The notes under the pieces are model-generated. The model saw nothing but the letters and a program-made list of their open reading frames with translations. It was not told the DNA's origin and did no database searches. The translations under genes were made by a program, and so were the position numbers. Positions 36,251-46,206 of a stretch of DNA of 64,000 nucleotides are shown here, piece by piece (position 1 is the first letter of the stretch; every line of letters begins with the position of its first letter). This DNA comes from Ulva prolifera. Lineage: Eukaryota > Chlorophyta > Ulvophyceae > Ulvales > Ulvaceae. The stretch lies in assembly GCA_023078555.1 (NCBI GenBank), contig CM041196.1, positions 1,550,001 through 1,614,000 on the forward strand, read 5' to 3'.

Positions 36251-38671
36251 ATGCCAGCATCCCTCCCAGCCCTTGCAGCACGGCGTGCGGGCGCGGTCAC
36301 CAGAGACTACTGGGGACTCCTCCTCGCATCCGCCACCCTGCTCTTGCAGCTCGGCCGGTCACATGCCGACCTAGATCAGGTCTGCGGCGCACGAGCAGCA
36401 GCAGTGCTCTCTGACGCCGCTGCGTCCGAGCAGGACTTCTCGTCTGCCGGTTGTGATGCGCCGGGGGCGGAATCCTTTTCTTTGTGTGCCGTGCGGGGAT
36501 CCGGCGGCCTGTGCTCCTCCGTGCCGTCCTGCTCCGGTGTCGAAGTCGTCAGCGACACCAGCTGCACAGCCTCCAGCGAAGTTGTCTGCTGCTCCGAGTT
36601 CCTGCAGAAGCCATGCAAGGCATGCTTGCCCCGTACGAGCTTTTGCGTACAAGACTGCTCCAATTCGGCCCCTGACACGCCGCGGCGGGATTCGGACAGG
36701 CCACCGCCGTCAACGTCCCGCGCCGGCCCCTCGCCCTCAGCCAGCGTCACCGTCACCGACGCCACTTGCGCTGCTTTTGCTGACTACACCTTGGAACTAG
36801 CTGCACTGGAGGACCCGAATTCATACTCCACGTCATGCTCGCACACCGATTTGGAGGTAGATTTGCTTTTGACTTGTGACACTCGCGGCAGCGCTGGCGC
36901 CTGCAGCGGCACTGCAGCCTGCTTTGATGACCTGACAATCATTTCCAAATCCTGCGCCACTTCCAGCAATGACGCTACCTGCTGCTCTTTGTTGTTTGGA
37001 AAATTTTGCTCCACCTGCGAACCTGAGCCCATAGGGTGCATACAACAATGCTTCGACACAGAATCCTCTCCACCACCGTTGAGATCTTCTCCCACATCCC
37101 CAGAACCAGACACCTCACCAGTGAGTCAAGATCCGCCTTCCTCGGCAGCCCCGCGAAGTGGCCCATCTCCGGCTGGCAGCAGAGTGACCGACGCGACTTG
37201 CGCGGCTAGTGCTGAAAATGCTCTTGAGACTCGTGTGCGGGAGTCCCCAGACGAGTTCTCTCCACCATGCTCCTCCGCACCCCCGCGGGTGGTCTGTGAC
37301 GTGTTCGGAATCGCGGGCGCCTGCAGGGATGTTCCCGCCTGCAGGTTCGTTCAGACGACGATTGACGACTCCTGCGCCACTGCCAGTGATGACTCGGCCT
37401 GCTGCACTGTCTTCCTGACATATCTCTGCTCCTTCTGTGAAGTAGAGGGCGAGAGTTGTATACAGACTTGCGCCAGCACAGAGCCGACCTCGCCGCCGCT
37501 CGCGCTTCCTCCTAAGTCCTCCACACCGGACACACCGGCAGGAGTTCCAGACGCTCCGCCCTCGTCAACACCTCGCAGCGGCCCCGCCCTTTCGCCAGCT
37601 GCCCCTGTGCCGGGCTGGATTTGTTCTGCTGCTGCCGAGGAACAACTACGTGTCCTCACAGCGCAAGACCCAGTCCTGTTCTCTACCGCATGCTCAGACG
37701 ATACCTTGTCTGCTATCTGCGCGAGCAACGGTGTCACAGGCAGCTGCATCAGCAGCTCTCTCTGCACTGGCATCGATCCCATAATTGACGCCTCCTGCGC
37801 ATCTGCTGCCGATGACTCCGGATGCTGCAGTGTGTTCCTACAGCAGCCTTGCCCCTCCTGCGACCCCGCGCCCGTAACTTGCATTCAATATTGCCCTGGC
37901 GATAAGTCAGCGTCCGGATCCGCATCGCTTGCAACCACGCCTGCCCCCCTCATCACTGCCCCAGACGCTCCTCCGGGAAAGGAGCCAGAAGCCCCAACCC
38001 TCCAGACGGACCCCCCGGCACCCCCTCCTTCCCCACCGCTCTCACCAGCACCACCCCCTCCAGAGCCCTCCATGCCCCAGGAGGCGAATGCAGACTCTCT
38101 TCCGTCTCCATTGCCATCTTCCCCATCCAGTGCATCCCCTCCGCCACTTCCCACGGCGCCACCCCCTCAGGCTGCTTCCTCCACATCTCTGCCGACGCCT
38201 GATCCTGCACCGAGCTCTACCCAGGAACTCGAAATTGCCCCTGCAAACGAGTCCGAGGCCGAGGCTCCTCTTCTAGCGCCGTCATCTCCCCCGCCCCCTG
38301 CCGCAGTTCCTAGTTCCGCCACTCTGCTGCCGGCAGAGCCCGCACCGCCTCCAATCATCCAGTCCCCGCCTCTAGCGCCGCCACCTCTCTCCCCGCCGCC
38401 TCTACCTGTAGCTCTGCCACCTCCACTGCCATCACCTATTGCAATAGAGCCGACTACGCTCGGGGTGCCGGGTGCCGCACAGCCAGCAGAGATCTCGCGG
38501 GGCCTCCCGCAGACACCTCTTCTGCCGCAGGAGGAGAGCCCAGAAGAGGCATCTGCAGTCTTTTCGCCCGACACCGCCGATGCAGTGCCTCAGTGCGGGG
38601 GCGGAGGTGGCGGCGTCGTGCGCACGCTTGCCGCAGCTTTTGCTGTTATGTATGGTATACTGAGGCAATGA
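36251..38671 (+). CDS. Large 12-cysteine surface protein, four modules (806 aa)
   Basis: ATG 36251 (context CACCATGCC) is preferred over 36131 because it begins the signal region (hydrophobic WGLLLASATLLLQLG, then HADLD). Four complete modules at about 45-136, 173-267, 317-407 and 458-548 each have the CC pair and C-x2-C. They are joined by Pro/Ser-rich spacers that share a TDAT motif before modules 2 and 3. Residues ~550-770 form a long Pro/Ser/Ala-rich stalk with many PPPLP-type runs, reminiscent of hydroxyproline-rich algal wall proteins, which I state as resemblance only. The C-terminus is Gly-rich then hydrophobic (VRTLAAAFAVMYGIL), a possible anchor. The largest member of the family here. 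No introns needed. Confidence 0.8.
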   Translation: MPASLPALAARRAGAVTRDYWGLLLASATLLLQLGRSHADLDQVCGARAAAVLSDAAASEQDFSSAGCDAPGAESFSLCAVRGSGGLCSSVPSCSGVEVVSDTSCTASSEVVCCSEFLQKPCKACLPRTSFCVQDCSNSAPDTPRRDSDRPPPSTSRAGPSPSASVTVTDATCAAFADYTLELAALEDPNSYSTSCSHTDLEVDLLLTCDTRGSAGACSGTAACFDDLTIISKSCATSSNDATCCSLLFGKFCSTCEPEPIGCIQQCFDTESSPPPLRSSPTSPEPDTSPVSQDPPSSAAPRSGPSPAGSRVTDATCAASAENALETRVRESPDEFSPPCSSAPPRVVCDVFGIAGACRDVPACRFVQTTIDDSCATASDDSACCTVFLTYLCSFCEVEGESCIQTCASTEPTSPPLALPPKSSTPDTPAGVPDAPPSSTPRSGPALSPAAPVPGWICSAAAEEQLRVLTAQDPVLFSTACSDDTLSAICASNGVTGSCISSSLCTGIDPIIDASCASAADDSGCCSVFLQQPCPSCDPAPVTCIQYCPGDKSASGSASLATTPAPLITAPDAPPGKEPEAPTLQTDPPAPPPSPPLSPAPPPPEPSMPQEANADSLPSPLPSSPSSASPPPLPTAPPPQAASSTSLPTPDPAPSSTQELEIAPANESEAEAPLLAPSSPPPPAAVPSSATLLPAEPAPPPIIQSPPLAPPPLSPPPLPVALPPPLPSPIAIEPTTLGVPGAAQPAEISRGLPQTPLLPQEESPEEASAVFSPDTADAVPQCGGGGGGVVRTLAAAFAVMYGILRQ

Positions 38672-39791
38672 TGTGTTTGACGATTCAGAGCCCTGCTATT
38701 GAAAGTGTAGGTGTGGCAATTCAAAATCATCACCTCGTGATGGGGTCGGCAGGTGTCCGGCAGTCATCAGGATTTTTAGGCACGTTGGGCGTAGATGCGG
38801 GTACCCGGTGCACGTGCATGAAAGCAATTGCTGGGTACACAACGCGGATGCACTGCGGTCAGAGTACTTTGCTGTGTCGGGCGCTCCTTCCTAGTGCTGC
38901 AAGTTGGGAGATATGTATACCTCATGCCGTGATCACGTGAGAACGGCAGACTGCAACTTGCAATTCAGTAATGTTTCTTCATACATTGTACCACAAACAA
39001 CAACTTGATGTCATGAGATCATGTATGGAAAGCCGGATCACTCATGTCTGCGCTGTGCAGTGCACAAGTGTACCACCATGCTACTGGCTATATATAGTTA
39101 ACCAACGTTGGTATGGTCAGATGCATGGAGAGATTAAAACAAGTGGTTTGTTGCTTTATCATCTGGTGTGATGCTGTTCGTTCCGTGTCAGCGTCAGATG
39201 CAAATTCTGTAGACCCTTGAAGTAGGTGGCAATGGTGATGGTGCCTGCACTGGCATATGCTTATTGATGCACAAGCAAATCAATGCATGTTGGTGAATGT
39301 GGATTGTGATCCGCATGAAGGAATGATCCGGTCGAAACAAACGGGGTACATCGAAGCCTGGGCTCGGCAGCGATGTCAAGCATGATTCAGCCAGGTGAGT
39401 GTGCCCGCCGCATGAGGACAATCGAACAAAGCTACACCTATCATCATGGCCTAACGTACACTCAATTGGCCACATTCCACAACAAATCACTCCACAGCAC
39501 CCGTCACAACTATAGCCATATAGACATGGCGGAATGCATGTATGCAGTTCCCCCACATGATTGTAAGCAGCGCCATAGCGGCAGTCCACCTCCCGCTGCA
39601 GGGGGACAACGTCCAGCGCAGTGACTACGCTAGCACATATGCAACACGGGTAGCGCCTCTCCGTATCTGTCTGCTCCGTGTTCTGCGGGTGACGGATGCC
39701 CGCAACAACGTTATGACTCCACTGGTAATTGGGTGCGCTGGAATACGTGCCCATCACATGGCCAGGTTCTCCACCAGTTGATGGGCCGGCA
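38672..39791. other. Intergenic between convergent family members
   Basis: No recognised gene. The 302-residue - strand frame overlapping 39194-40102 is the out-of-frame shadow of the gene at 39792-40997 in its first part and is not protein-like in the rest. Confidence 0.5.
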
Positions 39792-40997
39792 TCAGGACTC
39801 ATCCCGGTCTCGGCGAGCGCGCCTGCGGCGCAATGGAGGCGAAGGTCGTGGCAGACGGAATGGGGAACGGGATGTTGGGCGGGAGCGCCGCACCCTGCGG
39901 GAGCGGGATGGTGCAGGGGTTGGGGAGGATTCAAAGGGGCAGCTTTGCAGACAGGCAACATCCACCGGGTCACAGAAATCACACAGCTTTGCACGTAAGA
40001 CAGTACAACAGCCTGCTGATACATCACCGCCAGCAGAACAATCCTGGCCGAGCACTGTCTCGACGTTGGCACAGCGAGAGTTGTCGGCACAGTCTCCAGC
40101 ACTGCCGTCTAGGTCGCAGATCAGCAACTCGTCTGCAGTCTCGCACGATGGGGCGAACGCGTCAGGGTCTTCCATTGCTAACTCATCATTGATAATGTTG
40201 GCAATACCAGCGCAGATCGCATCTGCCTCTGAAGAGTCAGGAGCGGGGGGGCGGTTGTCGTCACTAATGCACGACTGCACGCAGCCGATTGGCTCAGGGC
40301 CGCATGTAGGGCAGAGCTTCGCAAAGAACGCGGTGCAACAGCCGGAGTCGTCGGCCGCGGACGTGCAAGCATCACCAAGAACCGTTTCTACATTATCACA
40401 GAAAGAACTGCTGCCGCAGGTTCCAGCGCTGCCCGCCGTGTTGCAGATGACCAGCTCATCTGCAGAGGAGCAAGAGGGCGCAAAGACGTCAGGGTCTTCC
40501 GCCACTGCAATATCGAGCGTCTCATCTGCAACTGATGCACAGATACTGTTCGACACGCCACCGGCGCTGGGCTCTGAAGGCGGATCCTCGTCCGCGTCCG
40601 CGCTGGCACAAAACTGGATGCACGTGAAAGGCTCGGGTTCGCATGTGGGGCACAGCTTAGCAACCAGTGCGGTGCAACAGCCGGAGTCATCGGCCGCGGA
40701 GGTGCAGTCGTTGAGAGTCGTGTCGAGACCATCACATGCGGCGCTGCTGCCACAGGTACCGCGGGAGTCAATTGTGTCGCAAACGACGCCCTCGTCTGCG
40801 GACGAGCACGTGGTCGCGAAGCGATCGGGGTCATCTGCTGCCGCGACCTCAAGCAGATCTGCTCCAAAGGACCGGCAGGTGCCTGTGGTCACTGCGTCTG
40901 CGCGTGTGGTATGGAGCAGGACGGAGCAGGCAAGCAGCAGAGCTGGCCCCCAGGCGCGAACACCCTCACCGCTGCGTGCCGTGAGCGACGTCGCCAT
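39792..40997 (-). CDS. Secreted 12-cysteine protein, three modules, basic tail (401 aa)
   Basis: ATG at 40997 opens a signal peptide (AWGPALLLACSVLLHTTRA). Three complete modules follow at residues 41-130, 153-243 and 262-353, each with 12 cysteines and an acidic DDSGCC or VSAGCC core. Unlike the + strand genes, there is no hydrophobic C-terminus. After module 3 comes a Ser/Pro/Arg tail of ~48 residues ending RRDRDES. It is therefore probably secreted and not anchored, unless a 3' intron removes the tail. Closest relative: the gene at 51443-52738, module by module. Its upstream DNA is shared with that gene and with the pseudogene at 31889, including the motif ACAGCACAGCAATGTTG about 90 bp before the ATG. 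Confidence 0.8.
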   Translation of the reverse strand: MATSLTARSGEGVRAWGPALLLACSVLLHTTRADAVTTGTCRSFGADLLEVAAADDPDRFATTCSSADEGVVCDTIDSRGTCGSSAACDGLDTTLNDCTSAADDSGCCTALVAKLCPTCEPEPFTCIQFCASADADEDPPSEPSAGGVSNSICASVADETLDIAVAEDPDVFAPSCSSADELVICNTAGSAGTCGSSSFCDNVETVLGDACTSAADDSGCCTAFFAKLCPTCGPEPIGCVQSCISDDNRPPAPDSSEADAICAGIANIINDELAMEDPDAFAPSCETADELLICDLDGSAGDCADNSRCANVETVLGQDCSAGGDVSAGCCTVLRAKLCDFCDPVDVACLQSCPFESSPTPAPSRSRRVRRSRPTSRSPFRLPRPSPPLRRRRARRDRDES

Positions 40998-41740
40998 GCT
41001 GCTTGACGGTCTTAAGCTTAGTCCTATCACTAGTACTGTAGCTGGAACGGATGATCGGCAGGCACACTCCTGGGGGAACTGCCTGTACAGCACAGCAATG
41101 TTGATGCCAGTGTCCGGAGACTGTCAAAGGCTATGTGTGGATTGCGATTGACGTGCAGGTTGGGATCAGGGGTGAGGTGCTGGCATGCTAGAATCCAGCT
41201 AGCGGATGTGATTCAATCGCACAGTGCAGGACATGAGGTGCTGGTGCTGCCGGGCTCGGGGTCTGAGAGTTCGTGCCACAGTGTGGGCCTCAGGCAAAGA
41301 AATTATACGTCTGCCACATGCATGCGGTACCAGTCACACGGTTGGATATTCGAGCACAGACTGTGGAGGCAGCTTCACGGTGTGAGATTCGTGTGTAGCG
41401 CATGCCGATCACTTTTCCGAGGGCACATACGTACGCATGCCCTCACTACAAGTGTATCTGCCGCCACGGTGCCCCATCCACCTCGGGCCACGAAATCGAG
41501 ATAGAATGATCAGTTCGAACTGCCTCCCACGACTTCTCGCCGCTTTGACTGACCCCGGAACCGCGTTAGCAGAAGGTGCGCCGAAGCTCGGACGTCGGCG
41601 AGGGCCGGCCGAATTTACAGAAGAGTGCATCGCAAAAGTGAGAACGAGAGGGCCCGCCAATCGATACAGGTCGGCGCGCTTGCGGGCAGCGTGTGAAGGG
41701 ACAAAAGCAACACCACAATTGCAAGGCGCCGCACTGTGTG

Positions 41741-41984
41741 TTACAAAACAGTGAACGGGAGAAGACAGACACCAGAACCATGTTGTTTACAAAAGAGTGA
41801 ACGGGAGACACCAGAAACAAATCTCATCCGAATCGCAACAGCAGTACCCACAGATTGCAAAAGAGTGGACGGGAGAAAACAAACACTGAAACCGAATCTC
41901 ATCCGAATCAACATTAATAATTTACAAAAGAGTGAACGGGAGAAAACAAACACTGAAACCGAATCAACATCAACATACTCTCAC
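41741..41984 (-). mobile_element. Four LINE 3' ends in tandem, same orientation
   Basis: Four successive truncated copies start, in + coordinates, at 41741, 41787, 41857 and 41922. Each opens with TT(A/G)CAAAA-AGTG-ACGGGAG, the complement of the LINE terminus, and runs for 40-63 bases. The full element's end follows at 42187 in the same orientation. Repeated insertion at or next to an existing LINE terminus, or template jumping during reverse transcription, would explain the array. Confidence 0.85.
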
Positions 41985-41987
41985 ACG

Positions 41988-42116
41988 TCTGGGCTTGTCA
42001 TCTCTCGGGAGCAAGGGTTGCGATATGATGCGGGCCTGGAGGACGCGATCCTGCCGGACTGAGTTGTGAGTGCGGTTGTAGTGTTCGTGTGTGTGTGTGT
42101 GAGTGTATGTTGCATT

Positions 42117-42120
<4 letters not shown>
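41988..42120 (+). mobile_element. Inverted 5'-truncated LINE copy
   Basis: Matches, in + orientation, the last ~24 codons of the LINE ORF and the first part of its 3' UTR (up to GTATGTTGCATTTGAT), then runs into poly(T). It is the mirror image of 42240-42385 in the full element, so the two form an inverted repeat around the poly(T) and the LINE end. Confidence 0.9.

Positions 42121-42173
<53 letters not shown>
42120..42173. repeat. 54-base poly(T) tract
   Basis: Uninterrupted T run. On the - strand it is poly(A) lying 13 bases beyond the 3' terminus of the full LINE (42187), and could be that element's tail or the interior of a fold-back insertion. Assembly artefact is possible at such a run. 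Confidence 0.9.
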
Positions 42174-42177
<4 letters not shown>

Positions 42178-42186
42178 CTGCGCTCA

Positions 42187-45100
42187 TTACAAAAGAGTGA
42201 ACGGGAGAAAACAAACACTGAAACCGAATCTCATCCGAATCAAATGCAACATACACCCACACACACACGAACACTACAACCGCACTCACAACTCAGTCCG
42301 GCAGGATCGCGTCCTCCAGGCCCGCATCATATCGCAACCCTTGCTCCCGAGAGATGACAAGCCCAGACTTCCGATACATATCCGCATTGCCGCGCTGCAA
42401 TGACACCGACAACACCCGCAGCGCCCACTGGACAAACGCGCCTTTGGAGATGCGCCCACTGGCAGCGGCCACATCCCCCAACTGACCGACGAACCTCACG
42501 GCAGCCTTGCCCATGAAGCCACACGATTCGACCGCAAACGGAACAAACCGGAACGCGGCATGGTCAGGCACGTCCCGCCGGAAGCGGTCCCGCTTCCTGT
42601 CCTCCGCCCGCTCCGCCGTCGCACCCGTCTCCCGCGCCGCAGCGGCCACGTATGAGGCCGCCGGCGCATGCGTGACCACGACGTCCACGGCCGCCATCTC
42701 CAGGCGCGGCATGACCACGACGACGTCCCCGCGGCGATTCAGCTCAACACCCGCGCCCCTCGCGAGGGCACGGTAGAGCGGCTCCAGGGCAGACTGCAGT
42801 CCGGCGTAAGAGGCGACCAGGCGCAAGGCACGAGCCAGGTTATCATGGCGCATCTGGGTCTCCTTTGCCACCTTCTTGCAGACCATGGCGTGGTCTGGTT
42901 CGGCGGCAACACCTGCACTGCATTTGCACGGAGGGGGGGGGACGTCCGTCGGGACGCGGAATCGCAGGCGGTGCCACACCGCCAGGACAAACATGTCGTC
43001 GCCCATGGTGAGAACGCCGCCCGGCAGAGCGGAGAGGAAGGCGCCTGCAGGCCCCCCCGAAGCGCTCCTGAGCCACGCCGCTTCCCGCCTGCCGGCCGGC
43101 GTGTCGAGGTCGATGCCCTGTAGCACGAGTGAGGCCGCATGGTCCGCGACCGCGCGCCCCACCTCGCGCTGGGCCGCTAGCAGCTTGCCCGAGACGAACG
43201 CGTCCGGCAGGTCGCGGGCATCCGCCTCCCACCCCAGCAGCTCATGCAGCTCGTCGAACAAGCCTTGCCAGCGCTGCAACAGACTGCCCCGGCTGTGGCC
43301 GCGGAGGGGGCGGAGCAGGTCCGGGCAGCCGGCGAGGTTGCGCTCAGCCGTGCCGGCCCCCGACAGGAAAGCCGCGTCAGCGACGCTGTCCACCAGCATC
43401 GTCAGTCCGAGCCCGCCATGCCTGACAGGGGACATCAGCCGGTAAGCAAGCCGCCGCGTCTCAGCGTCAGTGGCCGAGTTGTCAGACGCGGCAGCAGCAT
43501 CCGCAACCTCAGGCGGCAGGCACAGGATTGCGGCGGCACCGCGCCACACAGCGGCCTCCGCCCTGCGCATGTGCGGCTCGAGCACGGCATACGGCACCGT
43601 CCGCATCAGGTGCGTCATGCGCACACTCAGGGACACACGCAGCAGGAGGAACTGCGCCTGCACTGAGAGCGGGATGCGCACGAGGGTCTCGACGAGGCCC
43701 TCGACCTCGCGCGCCCGCGCGTCCAGCACCTCGGCGACGTACTCCGGGGTGCCCAGCGGCGTGCCGACAGCCTTGAAGCCCGCGTGCAGATCCCGAATGC
43801 CGAGCTCTGCGGCCACGGCGGCCGCCGCCTCGGCGTCGGCGCTGTGGACGCCGCATTTTGCCGGGTTCACCTCAAGCCCAATGCTGCGCACGCCGTCAGC
43901 TTCCACGCACAGCCGCCGGAACACGGCAGCTCCAGCCGCGAGGTCGCCCGCAATGCTGATGTCGTCCAGGTACGCCACCACAGGTGCGCCGGCGCCTGAC
44001 GCGTCGACGCGCTCCAAGACAGGCTGCAGGGTCAACGCAAACAGGAGGGGGCCCAGGGGGTCACCTTGGCGGACGCCACGTTGGCAGAGGACCGGCTCGA
44101 CGTCCTCCGGAGCGCCCGCGATGTGCAGCGGGGTCCCGGCGCCGTACGCCCACTGCGTGAAGGGCAGCAGCGCCGGGGCACGCTCCTTCACGGCAGCGAA
44201 CATGGCCGCGCGGTCGATGCAGTTGAAGGCGTTCTTCATGTCGACCGAGAACACCGAAGCGCCCTCGGCCAGAGCAGAAGACAGGCCGTGCACGACTGTC
44301 TCGGTCCCGCCCCGTGTGCCAACGCCGACCTGCAGCGGCGCCAGGCTCTCTCCGATGTCGCGGCCGTACTCGCGCAGGGCGCACACTGCCGCGAACCGGT
44401 ACCAGGTCTCCCCCACCGCGATCGGCCGCGTGCCACCGTCCGGCTTCTCCAGGCCGATGAGGAGCCCGTCCAGCAGGAACGTCTCCCGTGGCAGCATGCC
44501 GGACAGCATGTGGTTGACGACCGCCAGCAGCGCGTCGGTGGCTGCGTCCGAGGATTGGCATGCTGCGCAGATCATCTCGAACGTCCAGCCGGACGGGCCG
44601 GCCGACGACCCCCGATGGTGTGCGCTCACGGCGGCCACCGCCGCCACCAGCGCCTCCCGTGTCAGGCACAGAGCGGGGACATCCGGGTTCGGCTCCAGAG
44701 GGACCGGCGGATCTGCTGGCGGGAACAATGCGCGCAGACCGGCTTGGACCTCCGGGGACCGTGCATCTGCGGGCTTGCCATCCTGCAATCCGCGGCCAGC
44801 TTTGTGAATGGAGCGCTTGATGCGAAAGCATCTGTCGATGTGTTGCGCCCGCAGCTGATCTGCAGACATGGGAGCTTTGCGCCTCCCGGGCCAGCGGCCG
44901 GGCGGCGTTTCCTCCCACATCTCCACGGGCAGCCCGAGGGCGTAGTCGCGGCACCGCCCTGCCGCCGCTTTCCCAGAGCGCCGCCCCCTGCTGTACGCTA
45001 GCAGGCGCATGGGCAGGCGCATGAGCTCCTCGAAAGCGGCAACAACCTCCTCTCGCGCGCTGTCGCCGCGCGCATGCGTGCACGCGTCGGCCACCAGCTC

Positions 45101-45900
45101 CCACACCCTGGTGCACGACTCGGCCCACCCCAGCCGGGCGGCTGGGGGGACATGCTGCGGCAGGCGCAGCCGTGGGGCCGCGTTGGCCCGCTGCACTGGC
45201 GGGGCCGATGCAGCCGCACGGAGCCCGGCCTGTCTGCGGGGGCCCGCCCGCTGCGACTGGCTACCTGCTCCCCGTCCCTTGCCTTTCTTCTTACCTCCCC
45301 GCCGGGCACGTTGCTGCTTGGCGTTGCCGCCCGTGCCCCCACTGGCCTGCGCAGGGGGGGGTGCGCCGGCGGCTGCTGCGGCTTGGCGATGCGGCCGGCG
45401 GGTAGCAGACTGCTTGGCTGCTGCGCCTGCGAGGCCAGGAGGCGGGGGAAGGGGCGGGGAAGGGGTGTCGGCGGAGGCGGGCGGGGGTGGATGGTGGCAC
45501 TGTGCACTGCCGTGAGCCCTGTCGTGCTGGTCGTTGCTGGTGGCTGGCGGCTGCTGAGGGGCAGCCGTGGCGAGCTGAGTCTCACCAGGCACCACATTCA
45601 GCGCCGATTTTACCTGTTTGCTTGTATCTGCAGAGAGATGAGCCTCGGTAGCTGTCCCGCTGGCAGGTGCTGCGCGCCGGCGCTTGGGCTGTGGAGACCC
45701 GCGCGGTGACTCGCGCTGCACGACTGCGAGCTGTCCATTGTTGCAGTTAACAACTTCATTAGTATCTAGGATGCTACGTTGGTCTGTAATCAATAGGCTA
45801 GGTCGCACGGGCGACTGCGAAGCGTGCTGGCGGTTCAGGTCGCTCAGCTTTGCCTTTGACGGCTCCTTCCGCTTCGGCTTGCCCATGGGACCCTAGCATT
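42187..45900 (-). mobile_element. Apparently full-length non-LTR retrotransposon (LINE), ~3.7-3.9 kb
   Basis: Contains one long intact ORF (42293-45886) and a ~105-bp 3' UTR ending TTTTGTAA at 42187. The 5' end lies somewhere between 45887 and about 46060, where a fragment in the opposite orientation begins; a 15-bp direct repeat (ACCAGCAACAAACAG) occurs in that part. The many short 3'-end copies in the window (1713, 26991, 35826, 41741-41984, 46078, 46834, 53859, 54135, 54719, 54984) derive from this family. No target-site duplication can be assigned because both ends abut other LINE pieces. Confidence 0.9.
42293..45886 (-). CDS. LINE polyprotein: reverse transcriptase with C-terminal restriction-like endonuclease (1197 aa)
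   Basis: Single intact frame from ATG 45886. Residues ~1-250 are Ala/Pro/Arg-rich with a basic KKKGKGRG patch (possible nucleic-acid binding). The reverse transcriptase spans about 400-760: fingers motif GPSGWTFEM, LEKPDGGTRPIAV, catalytic Asp in SVDMKNAFN (motif A, ~547-555), RGVRQGDPLGP (motif B) and YLDD (639-642). A C-x-C-x9-H-x3-C zinc knuckle lies at 987-1003. Downstream, RGDVVVVM with a second Asp ~14 residues later, a KRDRF segment and FVPFAVESCGFMGKAA (about 1052-1128) fit the restriction-like endonuclease found in early-branching LINEs such as R2, CRE and NeSL. No N-terminal apurinic-type endonuclease is seen. All catalytic motifs are intact, so the element may be active. By family knowledge it copies itself by target-primed reverse transcription in the nucleus. 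Confidence 0.92.
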   Translation of the reverse strand: MGKPKRKEPSKAKLSDLNRQHASQSPVRPSLLITDQRSILDTNEVVNCNNGQLAVVQRESPRGSPQPKRRRAAPASGTATEAHLSADTSKQVKSALNVVPGETQLATAAPQQPPATSNDQHDRAHGSAQCHHPPPPASADTPSPPLPPPPGLAGAAAKQSATRRPHRQAAAAAGAPPPAQASGGTGGNAKQQRARRGGKKKGKGRGAGSQSQRAGPRRQAGLRAAASAPPVQRANAAPRLRLPQHVPPAARLGWAESCTRVWELVADACTHARGDSAREEVVAAFEELMRLPMRLLAYSRGRRSGKAAAGRCRDYALGLPVEMWEETPPGRWPGRRKAPMSADQLRAQHIDRCFRIKRSIHKAGRGLQDGKPADARSPEVQAGLRALFPPADPPVPLEPNPDVPALCLTREALVAAVAAVSAHHRGSSAGPSGWTFEMICAACQSSDAATDALLAVVNHMLSGMLPRETFLLDGLLIGLEKPDGGTRPIAVGETWYRFAAVCALREYGRDIGESLAPLQVGVGTRGGTETVVHGLSSALAEGASVFSVDMKNAFNCIDRAAMFAAVKERAPALLPFTQWAYGAGTPLHIAGAPEDVEPVLCQRGVRQGDPLGPLLFALTLQPVLERVDASGAGAPVVAYLDDISIAGDLAAGAAVFRRLCVEADGVRSIGLEVNPAKCGVHSADAEAAAAVAAELGIRDLHAGFKAVGTPLGTPEYVAEVLDARAREVEGLVETLVRIPLSVQAQFLLLRVSLSVRMTHLMRTVPYAVLEPHMRRAEAAVWRGAAAILCLPPEVADAAAASDNSATDAETRRLAYRLMSPVRHGGLGLTMLVDSVADAAFLSGAGTAERNLAGCPDLLRPLRGHSRGSLLQRWQGLFDELHELLGWEADARDLPDAFVSGKLLAAQREVGRAVADHAASLVLQGIDLDTPAGRREAAWLRSASGGPAGAFLSALPGGVLTMGDDMFVLAVWHRLRFRVPTDVPPPPCKCSAGVAAEPDHAMVCKKVAKETQMRHDNLARALRLVASYAGLQSALEPLYRALARGAGVELNRRGDVVVVMPRLEMAAVDVVVTHAPAASYVAAAARETGATAERAEDRKRDRFRRDVPDHAAFRFVPFAVESCGFMGKAAVRFVGQLGDVAAASGRISKGAFVQWALRVLSVSLQRGNADMYRKSGLVISREQGLRYDAGLEDAILPD

Positions 45901-46077
45901 GCAGATATGGCCTAACAAGTATTATCAAATGCCAAGCGCCGAGCCTCCGGGGGCTCGACTGCCATGCCGTGGACGAGGTCAATCGACACGACCAACAACA
46001 ATCGACCAGCAACAAACAGTTCCGACCAGCAACAAACAGGAAGCGCCATACACCTGCGTGATTCGGTTTCGGTGTTT

Positions 46078-46206
46078 ATGTATGTTGCATTTGATTTGGG
46101 TGCGATTCGGTTTCAGTGTTTGTTTTCTCCCGTTCACTCTTTTGTAAATACATACTCTCACACACACGAACACTACAACCGCACTCACGAGTTCACTCTT
46201 TTGTAA
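46078..46206. mobile_element. Composite of LINE 3'-end fragments in alternating orientation
   Basis: 46078-46147 is a + oriented LINE end (GATTCGGTTTCAGTG to TTTTGTAA). 46149-46188 is a - oriented piece of the 3' UTR (complement of GTGAGTGCGGTTGTAGTG). 46189-46206 is again a + oriented terminus (TTCACTCTTTTGTAA). The patchwork abuts the presumed 5' end of the full LINE. Confidence 0.8.

Noticed and set aside
39194-40102. 302-residue - strand frame
   Set aside because: Overlaps the three-module gene out of frame and extends into unrelated DNA.
43470-45128. Long frames (445, 355 and 311 residues) overlapping the LINE ORF
   Set aside because: Shadows of the G+C-rich 1197-residue reverse transcriptase ORF; they have no motifs of their own.
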